A stretch of 44,401 nucleotides of DNA from Paludibacteraceae bacterium (GTDB taxonomy: Bacteria > Bacteroidota > Bacteroidia > Bacteroidales > Paludibacteraceae): assembly GCA_017546705.1 (NCBI GenBank), contig JAFYSB010000006.1, positions 1-44,401 of the forward strand. Direction: 5' to 3'. Both the position numbers and the translations under genes were made by a program. A model generated the notes under the pieces. The model was not told the DNA's origin, did not search any database, and saw only the letters and a program-made list of their open reading frames with translations. The number at the start of each line of letters is the position of its first letter. Position 1 is the stretch's first letter. Shown here in pieces: positions 20,127-28,008 of the stretch.

Positions 20127-21110
20127 TTATTGAAATTTCTTAGTTAGTTCTTTGATAACTGCTTTAGCAGATCTTCTGTTGTATAGGATGTGATATACAG
20201 CCTCTACGATGGGCAAATCCACTTGCACATCTTGATTGGCGAGCCAAATAGCCTTGGTGCCGTAGTAGCCCTCTGCCACCATCTCCATCTCCGTTTGTGC
20301 GGCTTTCACGCTGTAGCCCATGCCAATCATTTGTCCGAATTGGCGGTTGCGTGAGAAGTTGGAGTAGGCAGTCACCAGTACATCGCCCAGATAACCACTG
20401 TCGGTAATATCGCGTGGGATATCCGATTTGGCTTTGGCAAAACGCATCATCTCGTGCATGGCATTGGTCAGCAGCACGGCTTGGAAGTTATCGCCGTAAT
20501 GCAAGCTCTTGCAGATACCTGCAGCGATGGCATAGATATTCTTCATGATGCTGGCATACTCCAATCCATCCACATCCTGACTGGGAGTGGTGCGCACGTA
20601 AGGTGTGTCAAAGAGCTTTTGCCACAAATCGGCTTTTGCTGCATCCTTGCAGCCCACGGTGAGGTAACTCAGGCGTTCCAATGCAATCTCTTCTGCATGA
20701 CATGGACCTGTAATCACACCTAAATTCTCTTCTGGAATATGGTAGTGCTCATGCAAATAATCCGTCACCAGCATATTCTCATCAGGAATCATTCCTTTCA
20801 CTGCGGATATGACGCATTTTTGTGACATGTCGATTTTTATGTCATCCAAACTCTGTTTGATATAAGGAGAAGGAATAGCCAAAATAATCAAATCGGATTG
20901 ATCGACTACTTCGTTGATGTCCGCAGAGAAATGAATGCGTGAGATATCAAAATATGCCCATTCCAAATGGTTGGGATTACGGCGAATCTCTATAAACTCG
21001 TCGATGGTTTCTTGTTTGCGTATGTGCCAATTGATATCAGGCACATTATGCATCACTATTTTGGCAAGGGCTGTCGCCCAACTGCCTGAACCTAGTATTG
21101 CTACGTTCAT
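20127..21110 (-). CDS. gpsA: Glycerol-3-phosphate dehydrogenase [NAD(P)+]
   Basis: Cytoplasmic enzyme that reduces dihydroxyacetone phosphate to sn-glycerol 3-phosphate for phospholipid synthesis. The 327-residue protein has the N-terminal nucleotide fold GSGSWATALAK (7-17), then LAIPSPYIKQSL, SAVKGM, GPCHAEEIA, the catalytic Lys in EYASIMKNIYAIAAGI and the substrate-binding motif SRNRQFG. The ATG at 21108-21110 is the only sensible start. It sits between lysS and pgi in the same direction. The 78-base gap to lysS holds two hairpins and a few heptanucleotide units. Confidence 0.96.
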   Translation of the reverse strand: MNVAILGSGSWATALAKIVMHNVPDINWHIRKQETIDEFIEIRRNPNHLEWAYFDISRIHFSADINEVVDQSDLIILAIPSPYIKQSLDDIKIDMSQKCVISAVKGMIPDENMLVTDYLHEHYHIPEENLGVITGPCHAEEIALERLSYLTVGCKDAAKADLWQKLFDTPYVRTTPSQDVDGLEYASIMKNIYAIAAGICKSLHYGDNFQAVLLTNAMHEMMRFAKAKSDIPRDITDSGYLGDVLVTAYSNFSRNRQFGQMIGMGYSVKAAQTEMEMVAEGYYGTKAIWLANQDVQVDLPIVEAVYHILYNRRSAKAVIKELTKKFQ

Positions 21111-21120
21111 ATATTCTTGT

Positions 21121-21165
21121 CTCTAAACTTTAAACTGTAGCTCGCTTTTGCGAGCGTCCTCTAAA
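21121..21165. repeat. Mixed heptanucleotide and TAG-hairpin repeat between lysS and gpsA
   Basis: CTCTAAA, CTTTAAA and CTGTAGC are followed by a 6-bp hairpin (GCTCGC, TTTT, GCGAGC; 21140-21155) and another CTCTAAA unit. The combination of TAG with a small palindrome matches the arrays at 26649-26711 and 43875-43963. Confidence 0.6.
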
Positions 21166-21167
21166 CT

Positions 21168-21197
21168 GAGAAATAAAGCGTCTGCGCTTTATTTCTC
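21168..21197. other. Perfect 13-bp inverted repeat across the lysS stop codon
   Basis: GAGAAATAAAGCG (21168-21180), loop TCTG, then its exact complement (21185-21197). The right arm includes the lysS TAA stop (21189-21191). There is no T run on either side, so a classical terminator is uncertain; it may shape the mRNA end or act in processing. Confidence 0.8.
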
Positions 21198-22733
21198 TGG
21201 CTTCATTGTTGGGAACAATAGCACATCTTGGATAGATGGTTGTCCTGTCATGAAAATAGCCAAGCGGTCGATACCGATACCGATACCCGATGTAGGAGGC
21301 ATACCGTACTCGAGTGCACGCATAAAGTCGTGGTCAATAATCATTGCCTCGTCGTCACCCTTGTCGGCGAGTTTCATCTGCTCTACGAAACGCTCGTATT
21401 GGTCGATTGGGTCGTTGAGTTCGCTGTATGCGTTAGCCAACTCCTTGCCGTTGACCATCAGCTCGAAACGCTCGGTGAGACCTGGTTTGGAGCGGTGCAT
21501 CTTGGTCAGTGGTGACATCTCCACAGGGTAGTCGGTGATGAAAGTAGGCTGGATAAAGGTGCCCTCGCATGTTTCGCCAAAGATCTCGTCGATGAGCTTA
21601 CCTTTGCCCATCTTCTCGGTATCCTCTACGCCGTATTTCTTAGCCACTTGGCGAATCTCATCTTCGGTCATGGTGCTGAGGTCATAGCCCGTCTTCTCTT
21701 GGATAGCCTCCAGGATAGGCAGACGGCGGTATGGTGCCTTGAAGTTCACGATATTATCGCCAATCTTCACCTCGGTGGTGCCGTTTACGGCAATGGCAAT
21801 CTTCTCCAGCAGTTGCTCGGTGAAGGACATCATCCAGTTGTAGTCCTTATATTGTACATAGAGCTCCATGCAAGTAAACTCTGGGTTGTGGGTGCGGTCC
21901 ATACCCTCGTTGCGGAAGTTACGACCAATCTCGTACACGCCCTCGAATCCACCTACGATGAGGCGCTTGAGGTAGAGTTCGGTAGCAATACGCATGTACA
22001 TATCCACGTCCAAAGCGTTGTGGTGGGTAATGAACGGACGAGCCGATGCACCACCTGCAATAGCTTGCAGCATTGGGGTCTCCACCTCGGTGTAACCCGC
22101 CTCATCAAACACCTGACGCATGGTGCGGATGATAGTTGCACGCTTCAAGAACACATCCTTCACACCTTCGTTCACTACGAGGTCCACATAACGTTGACGG
22201 TAGCGTTGCTCAGGGTCGTTGAAGCCGTCGTATGCCACACCGTCTTTGTATTTCACGATAGGGAGTGGGCGGAGCGATTTAGCAAGCACAGTGAGTTTTT
22301 GTGCGTGTACGCTGATTTCGCCCATTTGGGTGCGGAATACAAAGCCCTCGATACCTACGAAGTCACCTATATCAAGCAGTTTCTTGAAGACTACGTTGTA
22401 CATCTGTTGCTCCACGGTGGTAGCTGTCTCTCCTTCTGGAGTAGGGGCTTGGATATCGTCGCGGCTGACATATACTTGGATACGACCTTTGGAGTCTTGA
22501 ATCTCTACGAAGGATGCTTTGCCCATGATACGACGCGACATCATACGACCCGCAATGCGCACAGGCTTGCCTGTGTACCAATCAGCATCTTGATTGTCAT
22601 CTTCAAATGTAGCCTTGATCTCGGTGGAATAACCTGTAACTACATACTCATCAGCAGGATAGGGGTTGATACCCATATCGCGCATCTTTTGCAGACTTTC
22701 TCTGCGGATTACTTCTTGTTCACTAAGTTCCAT
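21189..22733 (-). CDS. lysS: Lysyl-tRNA synthetase, class II
   Basis: This enzyme charges tRNA(Lys) in the cytoplasm. The 514-residue protein has an N-terminal OB-fold anticodon domain (about 55-165, VRIAGRMMSRRIMGKASFVEI) and a class II catalytic core: ETPMLQAIAGGASARPF, motif 2 YEIGRNFRNEGMDRTHNPEF and motif 3 GIGIGIDRLAIFMTG, ending QDVLLFPTMKPEK. It lacks the C-terminal extension that I recall in some Bacteroidota LysRS, and resembles the compact E. coli-like form. It is the first gene of the lysS-gpsA-pgi group, behind the promoter at 22794-22824. Its stop codon lies inside a perfect inverted repeat. Confidence 0.97.
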   Translation of the reverse strand: MELSEQEVIRRESLQKMRDMGINPYPADEYVVTGYSTEIKATFEDDNQDADWYTGKPVRIAGRMMSRRIMGKASFVEIQDSKGRIQVYVSRDDIQAPTPEGETATTVEQQMYNVVFKKLLDIGDFVGIEGFVFRTQMGEISVHAQKLTVLAKSLRPLPIVKYKDGVAYDGFNDPEQRYRQRYVDLVVNEGVKDVFLKRATIIRTMRQVFDEAGYTEVETPMLQAIAGGASARPFITHHNALDVDMYMRIATELYLKRLIVGGFEGVYEIGRNFRNEGMDRTHNPEFTCMELYVQYKDYNWMMSFTEQLLEKIAIAVNGTTEVKIGDNIVNFKAPYRRLPILEAIQEKTGYDLSTMTEDEIRQVAKKYGVEDTEKMGKGKLIDEIFGETCEGTFIQPTFITDYPVEMSPLTKMHRSKPGLTERFELMVNGKELANAYSELNDPIDQYERFVEQMKLADKGDDEAMIIDHDFMRALEYGMPPTSGIGIGIDRLAIFMTGQPSIQDVLLFPTMKPEK

Positions 22734-22793
22734 ATCTTTTTTGTTCTTAAAATATTATTCGTACATGTGCGCGCATAATGCGCAATTTGGGTG

Positions 22794-22824
22794 CAAAGGT
22801 ACAAAAATATTTACAATCTACAAA
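22794..22824 (-). promoter_or_regulatory. Bacteroidota-type promoter for lysS-gpsA-pgi
   Basis: Read on the minus strand: TTTG (22821-22824), a 19-bp spacer and TACCTTTG (22794-22801). The predicted start lies about 54 bases before the lysS ATG. Confidence 0.8.
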
Positions 22825-22846
22825 ATTTACGGGGTATAATTTGTGA

Positions 22847-22888
22847 TAATTGAGAATTATGAATTGTGAATTATGAATTATGAATTGA
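22847..22888. repeat. Heptanucleotide array in the lysS/GH3 divergent region
   Basis: Six 7-bp units of consensus GAATTAT (variants GAATTGT, GAATTGA and TAATTGA) lie between the two divergent promoters. Together with those promoters this accounts for most of the 306-base gap 22734-23039. Confidence 0.85.
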
Positions 22889-22904
22889 AATTAGCATAGA
22901 AATA

Positions 22905-22935
22905 TTGCATATATCAAAAAAAAATAGTATCTTTG
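22905..22935 (+). promoter_or_regulatory. Bacteroidota-type promoter for the GH3-EamA pair
   Basis: TTG (22905-22907), a 20-bp spacer and TATCTTTG (22928-22935). The predicted leader is about 98 bases, ending at the ATG at 23040. Confidence 0.75.
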
Positions 22936-23039
22936 CAGCAGATTTTTGTGTATTTTGCACAAAATAAGGATATTTTGATAGTCTAAAGTGTTGGTGGTGT
23001 GTGGGTTGCGGAGAGGATTGTCATAAAGGAATAACTATT

Positions 23040-24893
23040 ATGAAGAAAAAAACTTATTTGGATGATCAGGGAAATGCATTGCCATATCCTTGGCTGATTA
23101 ACACGGCACTATGTTTGGTGGGCGGTTCGCAACGCCTGCGTTTGAACTATTGGTGCAGGCATCCTAAGCAGGCAGCAGAGCAGACACTACGCGATATATT
23201 GACCATATCACGCGATACGGTATATGGCAAGGAGCATCATTTTGATCGTATCTTGTCGGCTACAAGTACGGAGGATTTCTTCCGATTGTATCGTCAGTAT
23301 GTGCCTGTAAATGACAGCTTTGAGCCGTTGCGCCCTTATGTGGAGCGCCATAAGCAGGGCGAAGAGAATGTCCTGTTTCCTGGTAAGCCAGATATGTATG
23401 CAACCACCTCGGGTACAACCTCTGAGCCGAAGTGGATTCCGATGACGCATAAGTATTTGAAGGATGTGTATGGCAAGATGACGCATGTGTGGATATGGAA
23501 CTTTATTTGCCATCGCAGCCGCATCTTTGGCGGGCATCTGTTTACCACGGTAGGCAAGGAATTGGAGGGTTATGCTCCTGATGGTACGGTGTTTGGTTCG
23601 GTGAGTGGTGTGCTGGTGCGTGATGTGCCAAAGATTATTAAGAAGCATTATACAGCACCTGCATGTGTGATGTCGATTGATGACTACGCGGCGCGCAACT
23701 ATACGTTGATGCGCTTGGCGATGCAGTATCGCGATGTGACCTTGTGGGCGACAGCCAATCCGTCCACGATACTGGAGCTGCTGCGCACACTGAATGAGAA
23801 TGTGGAGGAAATGATTGATGATATTGAGAAAGGTACGCTGAGTTGGAACTTTGATATTTCTGAGTATATCCGTGAGGAGTTGCATGCGTATATGTCGCCT
23901 CAACCAGAGCGTGCAGAGGAGTTGCGTCAGCTGCTGAAGGAGCATGGAAAATTAGAGCCCAAGCATTTCTGGCCATGGTTGCAACTACTTTCGACCTGGA
24001 AATGCGGTAATACGAAGATTTATATGGAGAAGTATATGGACCAATTCAATTGGGATAAAACCATGTACCAAGAGTTGGGCTATATTGCTACGGAATGTCG
24101 ATTCGGCTTCTCGCTGGATGATACGAACGAGTCGGTGCTGTTCCCCCATTTCCACTACTATGAGTTTGTGGAAGAGAGCGAATTGGATAAGCCACACAAG
24201 CATTTCTTGCAGATATATGAGCTGGAGAAGGGCAAACGCTATTGTGCGTATGTGACGACGTATTCGGGACTGTTCCGCTATAATATGAACGACCTGGTGG
24301 AGGTAGGTGGTAGTTTCTACAAGACGCCGACCGTGCATATGGTGTCGAAGGTGAATGGTATTGTGTCAATGACGGGTGAGAAATTGTATGAGCCACAATT
24401 TATTGACGCGGTGCATAAGGCAGAGGAATTGATGGACATTAAGACCAAGTTCTTTGTTGGATTTGCGGACGTTCGTGAGTCGAAATACCATTTCTACTAC
24501 GAGTTTGTGGATGAGGAAATCGATCAACAAATAGCGGACGAATTTACGAAGGTAGTAGATCGTAAGTTGCAGGAAATCAACAATGAATACGAATCAAAGC
24601 GTGCGTCTTTCCGTCTGAAAGAGCCACAAGCACATATCCTATCTACCAATGCATACGCACGCTTCAAGAAATCCATGCTCAACGATGGTTGGCGCGATGG
24701 TCAATTCAAATTCAATTTGCTGATGCAGGATGAAATGCGTCGCCGTAAGTTTGACCAGATCGAGCGTCAAGATAGCTTGTCGGATATCATTATGGAACTG
24801 GCGGACAATATTGATACACGCATCAAAGGACGTCAGAAAGCGCGTGCGCAGCGTCGTACAGATCGTGCAACCAAACGCACGAAAAAGGAATGA
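23040..24893 (+). CDS. GH3 auxin-responsive-promoter family acyl-acid amido synthetase
   Basis: GH3 enzymes belong to the adenylate-forming superfamily; plant members join an acyl acid such as a hormone to an amino acid with ATP. This 617-residue protein has the three nucleotide motifs: TTSGTTSEPKWIPMT (motif I), YIATECRFGFSLDD (motif II) and YSGLFRYNMNDLVEV with SKVNGIVSMTGEKLYE (motif III and hinge). The C-terminal tail is rich in Arg and Lys. I chose the ATG at 23040, preceded by AAAGGA; a GTG at 23001 adds 13 unlike residues. Bacteroidota members have, to my knowledge, no settled substrate. Its stop overlaps the start of the EamA transporter (ATGA), so the two are coupled. Confidence 0.9.
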   Translation: MKKKTYLDDQGNALPYPWLINTALCLVGGSQRLRLNYWCRHPKQAAEQTLRDILTISRDTVYGKEHHFDRILSATSTEDFFRLYRQYVPVNDSFEPLRPYVERHKQGEENVLFPGKPDMYATTSGTTSEPKWIPMTHKYLKDVYGKMTHVWIWNFICHRSRIFGGHLFTTVGKELEGYAPDGTVFGSVSGVLVRDVPKIIKKHYTAPACVMSIDDYAARNYTLMRLAMQYRDVTLWATANPSTILELLRTLNENVEEMIDDIEKGTLSWNFDISEYIREELHAYMSPQPERAEELRQLLKEHGKLEPKHFWPWLQLLSTWKCGNTKIYMEKYMDQFNWDKTMYQELGYIATECRFGFSLDDTNESVLFPHFHYYEFVEESELDKPHKHFLQIYELEKGKRYCAYVTTYSGLFRYNMNDLVEVGGSFYKTPTVHMVSKVNGIVSMTGEKLYEPQFIDAVHKAEELMDIKTKFFVGFADVRESKYHFYYEFVDEEIDQQIADEFTKVVDRKLQEINNEYESKRASFRLKEPQAHILSTNAYARFKKSMLNDGWRDGQFKFNLLMQDEMRRRKFDQIERQDSLSDIIMELADNIDTRIKGRQKARAQRRTDRATKRTKKE

Positions 24894-25804
24894 GAAAAAT
24901 CGTTCCATATTTGTCGGTAGTTTTTGCTATGCTCTGTTGGGCTGGAGCAGGGATTGCAGTCAAAGAGGCGTTGGTGGTGTTTAGTCCACTGACGCTCATT
25001 GTTTTACGATTTTCGTTGGCCATCCTGTTGATGTTGCTTGTGGGGCTGCTGTTTCGTGGACATGAGGTGCTGGGATTGCAGCGGGTGGAGAAGCGGGATA
25101 TTCCGCTATTTGTGCTAGGTGGATTGTTTCAGCCGTTCTTGTATTTTATTTTCGAGACATATACCTATCAAAGTTTTGCTTCGCCCACGATAGCAGAGGC
25201 GATGCTGAGTACGCAGCCGATTATGGCACCGATTCTTGCGTTTATCATCTTGCGCGAAAAAGTGACCCGCAATAATGTGGTGGGTATTTTGATATCTACA
25301 GTGGGTATGTTGTTGCTGCTGTTGGTGGGGGCGAATAACTTTGCGTTGGGTAATCCGTGGGGCGTGTTGCTGGCAATTGTAACGGTCAGTATGTCAGTGG
25401 GATATACGATTATCTTGCGCCGTATACCTACGCGGTATTCATCGCTGAGTATTGTGTTTTATGTGCAGTTGGTGGCGTTGGTGTTGTTTTATGCGGTGTG
25501 GGGAGTATTCAATAGGCAGTCGTTGCAAGATACAATAGCGCCACTGTCGGCTGATCTGAGCCCAGTGATAGCTGTGGGCTATTTGGCGGTGTTTGCTTCT
25601 GTAACGGCATTTATATTATTTTGCTATACCGTGCGTCAGATAGGCGTGACGCGTGCGAACGTGTTCAACAATGTGCGCCCTGTGTTTACGGCCTTGCTGA
25701 TGTGGGTGATTTTTGACGAACAGTTGCCGATATGGAAGTGGGTAGGGATTATTGTTATTGTAATCGGACTATTTATTAGTCAAAAACAAAGAAAAATAGA
25801 ATGA
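24890..25804 (+). CDS. EamA/DMT-family transporter
   Basis: Inner-membrane protein of 304 residues with about ten hydrophobic segments arranged as two EamA halves (first half beginning YLSVVFAMLCWAGAGIAVKEA; second beginning NPWGVLLAIVTVSMSVGYTI). The family exports or imports amino acids, nucleosides and other small metabolites; the substrate cannot be predicted here. It overlaps the GH3 gene by four bases and ends 65 bases before the next gene. A new promoter lies in that gap, so the pair GH3-EamA is likely one unit. The transporter may move the substrate or product of the GH3 enzyme; that is inference from coupling only. Confidence 0.9.
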   Translation: MRKIVPYLSVVFAMLCWAGAGIAVKEALVVFSPLTLIVLRFSLAILLMLLVGLLFRGHEVLGLQRVEKRDIPLFVLGGLFQPFLYFIFETYTYQSFASPTIAEAMLSTQPIMAPILAFIILREKVTRNNVVGILISTVGMLLLLLVGANNFALGNPWGVLLAIVTVSMSVGYTIILRRIPTRYSSLSIVFYVQLVALVLFYAVWGVFNRQSLQDTIAPLSADLSPVIAVGYLAVFASVTAFILFCYTVRQIGVTRANVFNNVRPVFTALLMWVIFDEQLPIWKWVGIIVIVIGLFISQKQRKIE

Positions 25805-25817
25805 TTTTTAATATTTA

Positions 25818-25849
25818 TTTGGTGGTTTCATTTATTTTAACTAATTTTG
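25818..25849 (+). promoter_or_regulatory. Bacteroidota-type promoter for the steroid-reductase-like cluster
   Basis: TTTG (25818-25821), a 20-bp spacer and TAATTTTG (25842-25849). This is among the best matches to the consensus in the window, and it separates the three reductase genes from the GH3-EamA unit. The leader is short, about 14 bases. Confidence 0.8.
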
Positions 25850-25869
25850 CACGCTAATTATTATTGCTT

Positions 25870-26652
25870 ATGGAAATATCTACTGCTTTAGAATCATTTC
25901 ATGATTTTCTCTTTATACTATTCCTGATCGGATTGGTGGTGTTTGTGGCACTCTATTTCGTGGACGCAGGTTATGGCAAGATGCGTACTGAGAAATGGGG
26001 ACCTGCAATCAATAATAAGGTGGGCTGGTGTCTGATGGAGATGCCCGTATTTGTGGTGATGTTGTACTTGTGGGCAATGTCGGAGGTGAAGTTTCAGTTG
26101 CCCTATCTGATCTTCTTCTTGATATTCCAGTTTCACTATTTCCAAAGGTCGTTTATCTTCCCATTCTTGCTGAAAGGTAATAGCAAGATGCCAATTATTA
26201 TCATGGCATTCTCGGTGATCTGGAATCTTGTGAATGGCTATATACAAGGCTATTGGCTCTTCCATTTAGCGCCTCAATTTGCTCCATATGCTACTACTTG
26301 GCTGACCGATTGGCGCTTCATCTTAGGTGTGCTGACCTTCATCTGCGGATGGGCAATCAATATGCATTCAGACCATGTGATTCGCCATTTACGCAAACCT
26401 GGTGATACCAACCATTATTTGCCAAAGAAGGGTATGTACAAGTATGTGACTAGTGCTAACTACTTGGGCGAGATTACTGAGTGGCTTGGATTTGCAATTT
26501 TGACATGGTCGTGGGCAGGATTGAGTTTCTTCTGGTTCTCATGCTGTAATCTTGTTCCTCGCGCGAACTCTATTTATTATCGCTACAAAGAGGAATTCGC
26601 AGACGAGTTCGACGAAAAGAAGTTGAAACGAATTATTCCGTTTATCTATTAG
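25870..26652 (+). CDS. Steroid 5-alpha-reductase family membrane enzyme
   Basis: This 260-residue integral membrane protein (six or seven hydrophobic segments) belongs to the SRD5A family, which uses NADPH to reduce the C4-C5 double bond of 3-oxo-delta4 steroids. The C-terminal half carries the family signature: GWAINMHSDHVIRHLRKPGD, then GMYKYVTSANYLGEITEW and LGFAILTWSWAG, ending RIIPFIY. Human SRD5A1 has a very similar stretch (YVTAANYFGEIMEW) and also ends in IIPFLF; the enoyl-CoA reductase TECR, also in this superfamily, differs at the GEI-EW motif. I chose the ATG at 25870; a TTG two codons upstream is less likely. It heads a cluster with an old-yellow-enzyme reductase and a short-chain dehydrogenase. 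The TAG stop lies in the first unit of a repeat array. Confidence 0.9.
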   Translation: MEISTALESFHDFLFILFLIGLVVFVALYFVDAGYGKMRTEKWGPAINNKVGWCLMEMPVFVVMLYLWAMSEVKFQLPYLIFFLIFQFHYFQRSFIFPFLLKGNSKMPIIIMAFSVIWNLVNGYIQGYWLFHLAPQFAPYATTWLTDWRFILGVLTFICGWAINMHSDHVIRHLRKPGDTNHYLPKKGMYKYVTSANYLGEITEWLGFAILTWSWAGLSFFWFSCCNLVPRANSIYYRYKEEFADEFDEKKLKRIIPFIY

Positions 26653-26711
26653 ACCGCTACGCTGTCAGATGTCGGATCGCCTTCGGCTGTTAGACCGCTA
26701 CGCTGTTAGAT
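26649..26711 (+). repeat. TAG-hairpin repeat array after the 5-alpha-reductase gene
   Basis: Units of the form TTAGACC-GCTACGC-TG (twice), TCAGATG, TCGGATC-GCCTTCGGC-TG and TTAGATG. Seven-base units alternate with small palindromes (GCTACGC, GCCTTCGGC). The first TAG is the stop codon of the 5-alpha-reductase gene (26650-26652). The array fills most of the 81-base gap and shows no promoter. Confidence 0.8.
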
Positions 26712-26733
26712 GATATTGAATATTTTTTAGACA

Positions 26734-27981
26734 ATGAATAATAACCTCCTTTTTACTGAGCATAAGCTTGGTCCTATCACTTTGCGCAACCGCGCTATCC
26801 GTTCTGCCGCTTTTGAGAACATGGCATACGGCAACAAACCTAGTCAAGATCTCTATAATTATCATACTGCTGTGGCCCGTGGTGGTGCGGCTATGACTAC
26901 TGTGGCATACTGTTCTGTGACTCGTTCAGGTGTGTCCTTTGATGGTCAACTCTATATCCACGACGAGATAAAAGAGGACTTGAAGAAGCTCACCGATGGC
27001 ATTCATGCGGAGGGTGCTAAAGCTAGTATCCAATTGGGGCACTGTGGTAACATGACCCACTTCTATACTTGCAACTGTCTTCCTGTAGGTGCAAGTACAG
27101 GATTCAACCTCTATTCGCCAACCCTCCACCGTGCGCTTAAGAAAGAGGAGATAAAGGAGATAGTAAAGGCATTTGGCCACGCTGTGGACTTTTGCCGCGA
27201 GTGTGGTTTTGACTGCGTTGAGATTCACGCGGGTCATGGCTATTTGATTTCGCAATTCCTCTCTCCATATACCAACCGCCGTCGCGATGAGTACGGAGGT
27301 TCGCTGGAGAACCGTATGCGTTTCATGAATGAGGTCATGGCTGAGGTTATGGAGCACGCTGGCGACGATATGGCTGTGGTGGTGAAGACCAACATGTACG
27401 ACGGCTTTAAGTCTGGACTCAAAGTAGAGGAGTGCATCCGCATCGCCCAAGAGATTGAGAAACATGGTGTTCACGCACTCGTTCTTACTGCGGGCTTCGT
27501 GAGCAAAGCTCCTTTCACCGTCATGGGTGGTGCTATGCCAATCAAGACCTTGGCTCACTACATGAATCCATGGTCGTTCTGGTGGCTTCGCCTAGCATTG
27601 CGCTTCGTGGGTCACTTGATGATTCCTACTGTACCTTTCAAAGAACTCTTCTTCCTCGATACAGCGAAGCAATTCCGCAAGGCATTGAAGATGCCACTCA
27701 TCTATGTAGGTGGTGTCATGGGTCGTGAGAATGCAGAGACTGCTCTCGCAGAAGGATTTGATTTTGTGCAGATTGGACACGCTCTCGTGCGCGATACTGA
27801 TTTCGTGAACAAGATGAAAGAGGAGCAATATCACTCTGAGTGCAAACGCTCTAACTACTGCGTAGCGCGTATGTACACCCTCGATATGAAGTGCCACGAG
27901 TGCGACAAGGACATTCCTGCATACCTCAAGAAGGAAGCCCTCAAGTACGAACAAATGTGGTATCCCTCCTCTAAACACTAA
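26734..27981 (+). CDS. Old-yellow-enzyme family flavin reductase (BaiCD-like N-terminal domain only)
   Basis: FMN-dependent reductase of 415 residues related to the barrel domain of 2,4-dienoyl-CoA reductase and of BaiCD, which reduces the delta4 bond of 3-oxo bile acids. Visible: LGPITLRNRAIRSA, QLGHCGNMTH, HAGHGYLISQFLSPYTNRR, DEYGGSLENRM and the phosphate-binding GGVMGRENAETAL. The FAD/NAD(P) domains of BaiCD (about 640 residues in total) are absent. The iron-sulfur motif CxxCNxC...C is altered: C370, S373 in place of the second Cys, C376, C387, plus an extra C390. It lies between a 5-alpha-reductase and a dehydrogenase gene with no promoter between. The last residues and the TAA stop are encoded by a heptanucleotide array. 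An ene-reductase for another substrate remains possible. Confidence 0.88.
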   Translation: MNNNLLFTEHKLGPITLRNRAIRSAAFENMAYGNKPSQDLYNYHTAVARGGAAMTTVAYCSVTRSGVSFDGQLYIHDEIKEDLKKLTDGIHAEGAKASIQLGHCGNMTHFYTCNCLPVGASTGFNLYSPTLHRALKKEEIKEIVKAFGHAVDFCRECGFDCVEIHAGHGYLISQFLSPYTNRRRDEYGGSLENRMRFMNEVMAEVMEHAGDDMAVVVKTNMYDGFKSGLKVEECIRIAQEIEKHGVHALVLTAGFVSKAPFTVMGGAMPIKTLAHYMNPWSFWWLRLALRFVGHLMIPTVPFKELFFLDTAKQFRKALKMPLIYVGGVMGRENAETALAEGFDFVQIGHALVRDTDFVNKMKEEQYHSECKRSNYCVARMYTLDMKCHECDKDIPAYLKKEALKYEQMWYPSSKH

Positions 27982-28003
27982 ACACTAAACTCTAAACACT
28001 AAA
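27969..28003 (+). repeat. Heptanucleotide array at the end of the flavin reductase gene
   Basis: Five 7-bp units, CACTAAA or CTCTAAA. The array starts inside the coding region, encodes the last residues (SSKH, in part) and supplies the TAA stop at 27979-27981. It fills the gap to the dehydrogenase start at 28009. Confidence 0.9.
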
Positions 28004-28008
28004 CTAGA

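Noticed and set aside
23001-23039. GTG start at 23001 for the GH3 gene
   Set aside because: The extra residues do not look like a GH3 N-terminus, and ATG 23040 has AAAGGA at a good distance.
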